Assembly: GCA_040954595.2 (NCBI GenBank)
Contig: CM082577.2
Location: forward strand, 2,170,001-2,234,000
Length of the DNA stretch: 64,000 bases
Reading direction: 5' to 3'
Source: Balanoglossus misakiensis
Taxonomy: Eukaryota > Hemichordata
This document shows, in pieces, positions 1 to 10,150 of this stretch (positions are counted from its first letter, which is position 1; each line of letters begins with the position of its first letter). Below the pieces are notes generated by a model that was not told the origin of the DNA, made no database searches, and saw only the letters and a program-made list of their open reading frames with translations. Position numbers and translations under genes: made by a program.

Positions 1-177
1 CTTTTCAGTAGATCGAAAAACTTCATTGTCCCCATGACTACCAAAAGGTAAATGGAGTTTGTGATTTATTGAACACAATATGAGACCAAAAAGAAAGAAA
101 CTCATTCATTGTGTTCAGCATTAATGGAAAGTTGATTCTATTTTAAGGATTTATTTTATTTTATTTCTTCCACTCAG

Positions 178-3100
178 GTGAATGTTCTAAAAAAAGAGGC
201 CATTTTGCATCATTCAGACAACAAGATGAACAAACTGCGGAGAATGGCAGTAAAATTAAAAGTTACCAGAGTTTGTTGACGGGAAAGAAGTTTTACTTCA
301 ACACAACAATAAAATTATGGGAAGACAAAGGTAATGGGAATTTAGAATAATTTGTCCTTTTTTGGCTTTGTCAGATTCTCTCTGGTCTTCACCCGACAGG
401 AAGAAGGTTACTTTTGTGAAACTGAAAAGTGGTTGTAATTTGTGTAGAGGATATTTGCGTGGTTCTGTTTGACTTTCTCATTTTTTTCCTGTTCAACAGG
501 TCCACTTCCACGAGGGCATTATGTGTTGCCATTTCAGTATCAGCTCCCTCCAGACCTTCCAGGTACAAACAAATTTACATATAACTGTAATTCATTGATC
601 TACAACAGTGTGGTTGACATTTATGCATTTTATTTATGGCACGCTTTAAGCAGAACAAAACTGTTGCATGCACCATGTGCAGAAGTTCACTTTTGATGCT
701 CAGCTCACCCATAAAATCATAAGTTATCTGTTGATGTCAGTGTTTGGAACTTTTCCTGTTGACTTTTATTATGGACTTGTGCGTGGTTGTCAAGAAAAAA
801 AAATTAAGGCCTTTTCTGTGATAGAAATAGATATGACCATACAACTGATGATTGCCACCAGCATATCAGTTTCAGCCGTACTTTAATTATCATTTTCACA
901 TTGGTGTCCGCTTTCCACATAATATATGTGTCACAGAAAAGTGATCATTTTCATGACCTTTGATCGGCCTAACATGATCCCACGGATATGAGTACACACA
1001 TTCTATATCAAACCTACCAAGTTCAGCAATCTGTCTCTCAAGCCTAACTATGAATAGCTCTGCAATCAGGACAAGTTGAATGTTGAAAGTCCTTGTATAA
1101 ACTAAAATATGTGGATGTGAGGTCATCCAATGTGCCTTCAGAGAACACGAATTTAGCAATTCCTCGCATATTTTGTAGACTATACACATTTTTTTTAATA
1201 CAGGAAACTACATGAACGAAGGGTTCGGTTTGAAGAACTGGAAGGGTGTGGTCAAATACAAAGTGAAAGCGTACGTCTCTGGAATGGACGAACCACTGAA
1301 GTACACCCAACCCCTTGTCATTCAGCCCTTCCGAAACATGAACATTTTGCCCACGCCTGTCAAGGAGACAGGAACAGTCAGAAAGTGCTTCTGTTATGCT
1401 GATGGCGAAGTCGAGGTTGAAATCCAGTAAGTAATTAGAGCCCAAAAAAAATCTAACCTTTTCGTCACTAGTTCAGTGAAATTTTCTACCTTTTCTTACA
1501 AAATGACACTGACTGTTGTTGTTTTGTCTGTAGGTTAAACAAGGCCATTTACATGGTTGGCGAGATAGCCATTTTGCAGATTTTGATAAAGAATTTCTCA
1601 AGTGAGAATATTCATTCCGTTCGAGTTCATGTAAGAAAATTGTTTTTGCCTTTGCTGTGTTTTTGTTTAATGTGTACGATAAGTCGGAATCCAACAGGCT
1701 GGGTGTTTTCAGTTCTTGAGATTTAAAAGAAAACTGTTATCAGAATATACACAGGGTCACTGTTATATATGGATTAGCATTCAAAAGAAAGAGAGAAAGA
1801 ACTCAGAAATATCACTTCCCCTTTTTGGATTAAAAACAAAATTTACACTTCCAGCTCAAAAGGACAACAAAACTCCTAGGCTGGAACACTTCCAGTAAAT
1901 CAGACGACGGAAACGATGATTTCAGCGGTGATGAAGCGGATTATACGGGCAAACCTGAACTTCGGGAATTTCCGGAAGCCTTTGTTACTGTATGGGGAAG
2001 AACACTGGAAGGTATACCTAAATCAGAAGACAAAACGTTTTGTAAAAGGTAAGGTGAATTTGTAAACTCATTTATTTACAACTGCATGTGTTTAAGGTAC
2101 ATCTATAGGGATTTGATTTGTTGTGGGGGGGGGGGGAATGATCAGTTTCAGGCTGATTTGTCAAAAGATTTCTTGAGTAGATGTACAAATATTATCTTTT
2201 TGGAGTCTTTATCGTTAATTCTAACCTTTTTTTGTACTTACAGGGAAGTGAAGATTCCCCTGTTTGAAACATTAGCATCTCAAAATATGATTGTACCTGT
2301 GTTGCCAACCACTCTCGGACGGCTTGTGAGGGTATGTTGTCAACTGCTTTAATTTTTAACCCTTTCACCCCAAGTTCCCTCTATAGATGTCCAACCTTAC
2401 CATAGAAAACAATAGGTTTGGACTGAACCATGGTGGTTAAAGGGCTAAAATCATTTCTTAACTCTGTGGGCACATATGTCAGTAACCTTATCTGTTGTAA
2501 AAAAATAAGCAGATTGAATAATGAATCTTTTTGGATGGGCATTTCTGATGCGAAGAATTGGCCTTGTATTATCTAAAGCCAAAACTGTCGCAAAAATTCA
2601 ACAGAATAAGGACATATACTACTTTGGTGTGTGTTTTTAAACTGTATGTCTTATTTACAGTGTGTGTACCATGTATCAGTGGATGTAAATGTACCCTATT
2701 CTCCGGACATCACCGCAGTCACTCAGATCACTGCTATACAAATGACCAGCAATGAACATGTGAGTATTAAACCACACAATCATTCAATCCTGTTGCGAAA
2801 ATTTCCCATTTTAAAGTACTGAACCAGTGCTGTAAAAATGATGCCATATATTTTTTTGTTTGCATCACTGGCAGTGGGCCAACTGGCAGCCACCGGACTG
2901 GGTCACTCGATGTCAGGTTCAACGACCAGCAAGTGAATGTTCGGTCAGGCAGTCCATTCTAGGTGAGACATCGTTGTTAAGAGTCCATTGATATCCCTAA
3001 CAGGAGTTTAGCTGTGTAGACAAAAAATTCTCCATTTGCAGATGGCCTTCCCATTTTCCAAAGCTCATCACTGAGAGGCCCAGATAGGAGAGGGCGCCCT

Positions 3101-3290
3101 CAATCAGAGACTTCTCACAAATCACCATTGAGGAATTTCATGGAGTTTTCACTTTGGTTTCAGATTCGGATGTATTTTCAATGATTCCCCCGTTTCACCC
3201 AACATGATTGCGGCTGACTGCATCTGTGTGAGGACCATACCACTGGGAAACAGATCACCGATCCGACTGTTTCTGGAGGTTCTCCCTTGA
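178..3290 (+). CDS. Arrestin-domain (alpha-arrestin-like) protein, 3' part
   Basis: Nine exons are visible: 178-330, 500-562, 1204-1426, 1534-1630, 1855-2048, 2244-2331, 2661-2759, 2875-2963, 3164-3290 (TGA). Phases join without a break and give about 376 residues; the N-terminus lies upstream of the window. The segment GHYVLPFQYQLPPDLPG followed by VVKYKVKAYV is the typical N-lobe signature of alpha-arrestins, and the CVYHVSVDV exon fits the arrestin C-lobe. Such proteins are cytosolic adaptors that bind membrane cargo and often recruit HECT ubiquitin ligases. No PPxY ligase-binding motif is present in the visible C-terminus, and a Ser/Asp-rich loop (exon 1855-2048) interrupts the C-lobe, so this is a divergent member. 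The family call is from motifs only; orthology to a given ARRDC gene is not claimed. The last exon depends on the donor at 2964; reading through it instead gives a stop at 2965-2967. Confidence 0.72.
2358..2447. repeat. Dispersed ~90-bp palindromic element, copy 1
   Basis: It begins AACCCTTTCACC and ends GGTTAAAGGGCT, so the ends are imperfect inverted repeats. The core includes CCATAGAAAACAATAGGTTT, the reverse complement of the core in the copies at 27976 and 38226. It lies in the intron between arrestin exons 2244-2331 and 2661-2759. Confidence 0.75.
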
Positions 3291-3904
3291 TGAACTAGTG
3301 ATTTGGAAAGAGCTGTGAACTCAAGACAGCTGCTGCAGGGAATTTCATCACATTTCAACCCTTTCACCCATTTCTCCGTGTTGCAGTCAAACTTCACGAC
3401 AGAAAACAACGAACGTGGATTTCACCATAGTGGTGAAAGGGTCAAGAAGACCAGTGCAACACTTATCATGAACAATGCCAATATCATGATCCAAATTTGA
3501 TTGAAAGTCGACATTGTGTCATTTTGAATTTTGCAGGATGCCACATTAAACGCTGTCTAATTTGATACAGCATCAGTGTTGGTTGTTCTGACGTTAACTC
3601 TGAAGCATCCAAAGCTTATTATTATGCAAATCATAAACAATCAACTCATCACATATATCGCAATTGGCCAGTCACACTTGCATGTTTCTCAACAATGTAA
3701 CAAACTAACATTTACTCCAGAAGACCATCCATGTTTACTATTTCTTTGTTTTCTATTATATACTACATGTATTTCTTTCATGTGCCAAAGTACAGGTGAC
3801 CTATATAGAAGTTCATTTGCTAACTCTTGCCACCTGAATTTTCCTGTATGTTGCAGAAAAGTCATCCAGCTTGATATTTTTATACTGTTTCAGATTGTTA
3901 ATTA
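3291..3904. other. 3' flank of the arrestin gene
   Basis: No gene is seen. The segment is probably 3' UTR. It contains a diverged copy of the dispersed palindromic element (3356-3442). The first clear AATAAA on the + strand downstream is at 5693-5698, beyond the large repeat, so the transcript may run through that repeat. Confidence 0.5.
3356..3442. repeat. Dispersed ~90-bp palindromic element, copy 2 (diverged)
   Basis: Starts CAACCCTTTCACCC and ends GTGGTGAAAGGGTC, again with inverted ends. The interior is more diverged than in the other copies but keeps GAAAACAACG. It sits just after the arrestin stop codon, probably in the 3' UTR. Confidence 0.6.
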
Positions 3905-5620
3905 GGGTTTCGAGACCAGAGGGGTCTCGAAACCCTCTTGAAATCGTGTTGTTTTTTATTATTATTATTCTTCTTCCCACTATTAAAAACAGCCGCTATT
4001 CGAAGACCGTTGCACCCAATGACTTGAAATTTGGCTCATAGGTAAAACTCAAAGCAAGTAATTTTCTGATCATGTCACTATGGCAACAGGTCACATGACC
4101 TGGCAGCCATATTGGATTTAAACTTTTAAATTGGTCTCATTTGCATAAAAAATGACGAATCCAAATTCTGTTCAGAAACTTTGTGGACCATATGGCCAGG
4201 GTCCTATATGCCAAATTTCAATGTCTAAGTCCTTGCCGATTTTGAGGAGATGATTTTTAAAGCATTATTTTTCATATTTTCCATGACCATTGGACCCAGC
4301 CATTGGCCTATACTTTCCATGGTTAAGCTATGGCCCCCTAGGATTTTAGATTTATGCCCAAGATCTCAACATCCGCTGGGCTGATCAGCTTCAAATTTTG
4401 TGTGCAGCTAGCCTACCTTCCGACAATCAGTTCCAACTGAAAAAAATAATATGAAAAATCGACCGATTTTTTTATATTAATTTTTTTATGAAATCTATAC
4501 CTATACTTATTCCACTATACTTAAGCTATGGCCACATCTTTTTGTATAATTCTGGTCAGTACAATAGTCCTATCGGCTATTGTGCAGCATAGGACCAAAA
4601 TAAGAAGCCAAATTTAAGGCTCACCTGTGACACCTGCTTAACTCATTAACTATTTGCATACCTAATTCCAGGCAAACCAATAGGGCTACAGGTCTGGTTT
4701 TTGTCAGAAATGGATCAGTATGGGGTCAATTTTTTTCCCCAAATTTTGGGTGACCTTGGGTGACCTTTGACCTACTTTCGCATATCTCAGCATCCAGAGC
4801 AGGTACAGCTTAGGTGTTTGGGTGGATGGGACCAAAATAAGAAGCCAAATTTAAGGCTCACCTGTGACACCTGCTTAACTCATTAACTATGTGCATACCT
4901 AATTCCAGGCAAACCAATAGGGCTACAGGTCTGGTTTTTGTCGGACATGGACCAGTATGGGGTCAAATTTTCCCCCCAAATTTTGGGTGACCTTGGGTGA
5001 CCTTTGACCTACTTTCGCATACCTCAGCATCCAGAGCAGGTACAGCTTAGGTGTTTGGGTGGATGGGACCAAAATAAGAAGCCAAATTTAAGGCTCACCT
5101 GTGACACCTGCTTAACTCATTAACTATGTGCATACCTAATTCCAGGCAAACCAATAGGGCTACAGGTCTGGTTTTTGTCGGACATGGACCAGTATGGGGA
5201 CAAATTTTTTCCCCAAACTTTGGATGTTCTTGGGTGACCTTTGACCTACTTTCACATATCTCGGCATCCAGAGCAGGTACAGCTTAGGTGTTTGGACAGA
5301 CGGGACCAAAATAAGAAGCCAAATTCTAGAGTCACCTGTGACACCTGCCTAACTCATTAATTATGTGCATACCTAATTCCAGGCAAACCAGTAGGGCTAC
5401 AAGTCTGGTTTTTGTTGGACATGGACCAGTATAGCGTAACAATTTTCTGCTTATATTAAGCGTGACCTCACGTGACCTTTGACCTACTTTTCGACATCTC
5501 AGCATCCACAGCACATACACCCTTGGCATTTGGAGTGATAGAACAACTAATGCAGTAATTAAATATGCACAAATCTATCTCCGATAGCGAACCAATAGGG
5601 TTAGTAGTGTCTCGAAACCC
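3905..5620. mobile_element. Dispersed element with inverted ends and internal 237-bp tandem units
   Basis: The left end holds a 13-bp inverted repeat, GGGTTTCGAGACC at 3905-3917 and GGTCTCGAAACCC at 3923-3935. The right end repeats GTCTCGAAACCC at 5609-5620, so the outer ends are inverted relative to each other. Between them are a unique-looking left half (3936-4590) and a tandem array (4591-5540). No transposase or reverse transcriptase frame is present, so it is best seen as a non-autonomous element. The class is inferred from structure only. Confidence 0.7.
4591..5540. repeat. Four tandem units of 237 bp
   Basis: The marker ACCAAAATAAGAAGCC recurs with its first base at 4594, 4831, 5068 and 5305, a period of exactly 237 bp. 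Units 1-3 are nearly identical; unit 4 is more diverged and its trailing edge near 5541 is a decayed start of a fifth copy. Each unit contains TGACCTTTGACCT (4761-4773, 4998-5010, 5235-5247, 5473-5485). Confidence 0.93.
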
Positions 5621-6300
5621 GCTTATTGCTGTTCACAGCTATATTTTCACTTCCTTCTTTCTTTAGAGGCAGCATTGACCTGTTTTCAAGGCAATAAAAT
5701 ATAGCGGATATCTGAAATGTGCTGGTACTGTCTACTTCATTTTGTTTCATGTAACCTTCCTCAAGACTGCTGTTACTTGTGATTTAAACCTATTTTCTTG
5801 AAAAGGTTTTTGACAACAATGTACACAAGACACGTTTTATGCTGAGGCTTTTTACATACTTTTTGTTTTTATTAAGGAAACATTGAGAATCATACATTTA
5901 CATTAATACCAAACCTATTCCACGTACCAGTAATAGTCCATGCATTACCTAGCCCTATTTGCCAATAAAATTAATTTGTCCGAGTGTTCAATGTGATAAA
6001 ATCGGTCAAACAAGTCCTCCTCTCATTGAAAATTTTTGCATATTAAACGGCTTGCTGAGTCATATATGCTGTGATCTTGGTGTTTCAGTAAGATGTACCA
6101 GTTGTAGTATGCTTCGCTTTTTTTGAACTGAAAACGTCACAGACCGTGTATCATGTTTCATTAGCTGTGACCTGCATATTTGCATATTTCTCATTTAGCA
6201 ATATGCTAATCACATGGAAGAAGAAACAGTGAAAGGGCAGACCTGTTGGACCATTTTACATCTTGCACGGCCACAAAATTCATTGCCTCATTGTTTGATT

Positions 6301-6362
6301 AAAGGTATACAGTCACCTCAGCAAATTTAGCCAAAGATACCACGATCAAGTTGAGACCTGGG
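6301..6362. repeat. Short dispersed repeat, copy A
   Basis: AAAGGTATACAGTCACCTCA and the following GCAAATTTAGCCAAAGATAC through AAGTTGAGACC resemble the copy at 44167-44227. Confidence 0.55.
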
Positions 6363-6640
6363 CGAATCATAGATTTGGTCATCGGATGACTTGGACACGC
6401 CCTTTTCACCATATATAGCATATGTAAATTTAAAGTGCCTGTATTCCTTTAATATTCCCCCCTCCCATACTAACCCAAACTATCGTACAAAAATAACTGA
6501 CAGTTGATACTGCATAGCGATTAACTGTGTATGTCTCTCAAAAGACACCTTGGTGAAAATAACATAAAAGGCGCTGAATACATGGATTTCTTTTAGCATG
6601 GTGTTGAGAAATGCTGCAGTCTGAGGTATAGTTTGGTAGG

Positions 6641-6680
6641 TTTTTTTTTTTTTTTTTTTTTTTGGGGGGGGGGGGGGGGG
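6641..6680. repeat. T23-G17 homopolymer junction
   Basis: Twenty-three T (6641-6663) are followed directly by seventeen G (6664-6680). Confidence 0.95.
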
Positions 6681-6743
6681 AGACATGATGGTTGGGGCCG
6701 TGGTTTTTCAGCTGATTTGAGTCTACACCTAATGTGGCAGTTG

Positions 6744-9222
6744 CTATTTCTTCTTCGCCTTTGCAGCTGCTGCAGCTTCTTTGGCTGTGAAAATTAAAAT
6801 AAAATAAATGTTAGACAAAAACTAGATGGAAAGAACTTGGGAGATATCTATACGTATAATTTGTTGACACAAAAATTAGTCATCTTTGCTCATGACTACA
6901 ATGTCTCAATTCTATGGAGACCAAAATGTTTGATGACTCATAACCTCCTAACCTTTCTTTTCCTCGTCCCGTTTCTTCTGAGCGTCTTCTCGTTGCTTTC
7001 GTATAAGCGCTAGCCTCGCTAAATCTGCACGGGCTTCATCAGTTTTGCCCTCCGCATGTAATTTTTGATATCGTAACCTGGCTTGCTGCTTTTCAATTTC
7101 TTCCCTGTACGAACAAAGACAGTCTAGGGTTAGGAATTCAACTGAGACAGGGTGCAAGACACTCAGCTCCTTGTCATCACAAGCACTTAACACCATGCCT
7201 CCTGACACAAGGTGGCGCTTATCACATTGACCAGGAAATTGAATTCTGCTGCTGAAGTTTCTCGACACATGCAAATTGCCACACCCTACACTTGCACACA
7301 CACAACACTGGATGATATTAACACTGGCAAGAATTTTTTTTTAAAATGTCTGGAGTTCAAACACACACACAGACACACAATGTACATGTACACAGTGCCT
7401 GCAGTGTAAAACTTGTCTGAATAGAGTAACCTTGTTTATTAGAGTACACACAACTACCATAACACCGAGTAAATGACATCATGCCATACCTTTCTCTTCT
7501 TGTTAACTGTGGTTTAACTGTTTCATCTGTTTCTAGTTGAGAAGCTTTTTTCATTTTGCTTGATACTCTATTAGGATTTTCAATTTCAATAAGACCCTCC
7601 ACTCCTTTTTTCCCATGAACCTGGAATGATCAGACAGCACCACAAAACATAATTAAATTATTAATGCTATGACCAATTGACAGCCATATTTTGTGTGATA
7701 AAATTGGTGTATTTGAGTATCTTAATTTGCTGTTTGCTTGAGGTTACTAATTTCACCCTTTCTTGTTTATATGAACAAGTTGAAAAAAGGATCAAATATG
7801 ATGTTGATCAACATTGTTTGGAATCACAGGATTTGAACTGGATTCAGAAAGAGAGAGAGTTCTTAGAACTTGAAGCTGAATGCTGTGGTTGTCATCACTG
7901 TGTCCAATATTCGGAGTTTCAACGGAATGGTACTCACTTCATCGTCAGAATCTGAATCCGAATCTGAACTGTCTTTCTGCTCCTGTCAGGAGAAAGGGAA
8001 TACTAGTTACAAAATGAACAATATGTAAAACAAACTGATTGTTATCCCTTTTAAGTCAAATTTTACCACTGATCTATAAAAGAGCAAAGATATAACACGA
8101 CAGAAAATCTATCAGCTCTAAAACAGCAAAGATATAACGCAATCAAAAATCTATCAAGACAAATTGATGATACAAAATCATTGTGTGTGATTGTTCCTTT
8201 CACTATCTGAATTCCCTTTCATTGTTTTCACTACTGTACATGAACCCATTTCACTGTTCATTTCATATCTGAATTTCTGTCATTGTTTATTTCATTATCT
8301 GACATCTGCTTCACTATCTGAACCCCATTTATCATTGCTCTTTTGAACCCTGCGCATTTCCTCACCCTCCACGCCTTGTCCTTTTCTGCTTCTTCTTTCA
8401 TTTGTGCCGCAATCTCTTCTGGGCTGGTGAAGTGACGGTGTTGGCCTTTATGACTCTTCTTCTTGGCTGCAATTCATTCAGAACTCAGTTAGCATACAAA
8501 GTTCTTTCTCTGCCTCTGCTACACATGTGGCTTTCATATAAATGAGTTTACCATATCACTGGACAAAGGACTAATTTTAGTTTCTGTGTCACCTTTATGA
8601 AATCCACTACGATCACAGTGATCATTCATAAAGGTCGTAAATTGGTAAACGATTCTCCATTATTACATAGATAGTATGTTAGTCACGGAATGTCATAGAA
8701 ATCACTATTGAGTTTAGACCACTTCACTTCCCTGATTCATTTACAATAACGGAAGTTCAGTTTATCGACTCGTAATAAGTAATGAACGTGAACCAAAGAA
8801 CATTTTGATAAGACATAACAAGATTTGATTTTCCACACCTTTCCAAAGGATTTCACACAATCATGTGAAATAGGGTCCGGTCTATTATTTATGACTGGGT
8901 TAGGGTTCGGGCCGCTTTGAAAATTTAAACAGCTGTTATATTACAGACCTATGAACGATCATACTTTTATGGAAACGGAATTTGTCTTCTAGATCGAAGT
9001 ATTTCTAACTATTATCATTTCATATTAGCTGTATCGCAATCTTCAAAGTGACCGCAATCTGTCACACCATACTTATTTCAAAACATCCTCAGGCCACCAC
9101 GACCCGGCGAATGTCATGTTCGGAATGGTGGTGATTGATTTCGATCATGTGCCAAAATCCACATTATATCTTCAAAAATGGACGAGATTAGAGAGAACGA
9201 AACATTACTTACATTTAGACAT
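6744..9222 (-). CDS. PDAP1: PDGFA-associated protein 1 (28-kDa heat/acid-stable phosphoprotein)
   Basis: Six coding exons in transcript order: 9222-9213, 8466-8366, 7982-7938, 7620-7490, 7104-6953, 6784-6744 (TAG). They sum to 480 nt, giving 159 aa; the human protein is somewhat longer. The start is fixed by ATGTCTAAAT before a GTAAGT donor. The order of conserved blocks is a Lys-rich N-terminus with [12 protein letters not shown], a Ser/Asp acidic stretch ([12 protein letters not shown]) resembling casein-kinase-2 sites, then [14 protein letters not shown], and a charged helix with [21 protein letters not shown] ending in an Ala/Lys tail. The family is a small cytosolic phosphoprotein reported to bind PDGF-A; its molecular job is unclear. 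It is transcribed in the same direction as CEP95, 0.9 kb downstream of it. Confidence 0.95.
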
Positions 9223-10150
9223 GTTGAAATTAGTTAAATGATGACAAAATCTGCTGTATTATATGCTAAAAGAGAAAGGGAAAACTCGAAGAGATGTTCT
9301 ACTTGCGGAAAGCGCGACCACTTTGAGGAATGACCTTCAACGTCACTTCCTGGTAGTACGAACTCCCTAAGTCGGTCACAAAACAGCCACCGATTTGCAC
9401 ATGATAGAAAACATCCTGTAAAAGTTTGACAAAGAAGTAAGTTTGCCTCAAGTAAACATGTCAGAAGTACTAGCATGCTGTGCAAATATGAATGAACTAT
9501 TACTTCAGTACTGACAAGGTTGAAACCTTTTGATGTTCTTCGTTATTCGTTATTACACAAGACCAAGACTCACTTTTTTCTATTTTATTTATAAAAGGTT
9601 ATTATTTACTGAAAATAATTATACATATCTTTAAAATTTAAATCTATATTTGTTTATCATCAAAAAATTATTTTTCAAAGCTCTTGTGTGATAGTTAAGT
9701 TTTGCTTAAAAGTTGGCAATGCCGTGAACCTATTAAGAACATGTGTCTGTAACATGAATGGTGGCTCTCTATGTTCGCAATTTTCTGGATTGGCTTTTTT
9801 GTGAGGTTTTAAGTATGAAAACTGATGTCGTGCTTAGTAGTAATGTAACAAAAAGTAACAACTCTTAACACTTTATATGACAAAAACTAGGCATTCACTC
9901 AAAATAGAAGTAAATAAATTAATTATCAATAAATCATTTAGAATTAAAACAATGTATAGTCTTGATAAATTTTCATATTGGAATATTTCAAAAATAATTA
10001 TCAAACAGTACACTGAACACAGAAAGTGAGAAATATATACTTTGTATCTTGTCAAGTGCTGATGAATTATAAAACAGACAATGACAGGTTCATAATCATC
10101 TAAATGAATGCCTGCATATAATATAAATCAAAATCTAAGGCAGGTTTCAT
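9223..10150. other. Interval between CEP95 stop and PDAP1 start
   Basis: AT-rich and without open frames of note. It should hold the CEP95 3' UTR (a - strand AATAAA complement lies at 9584-9589) and the PDAP1 promoter and 5' UTR. No TATA box or other specific element is convincing. Confidence 0.5.

Larger units (their letters stand above)
5621..6743. other. Intergenic, PDAP1 3' flank
   Basis: No coding region is seen. On the - strand a TTTATT complement (polyA signal AATAAA) at 5868-5873 could end the PDAP1 transcript. There is a short dispersed repeat at 6301-6362, and a homopolymer junction of 23 T then 17 G at 6641-6680. Confidence 0.5.

Noticed and set aside
3576-3905. A 109-codon + strand frame downstream of the arrestin gene
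   Set aside because: The translated composition is typical of AT-rich non-coding DNA, with no domain and no splice partner; it ends at the repeat boundary.
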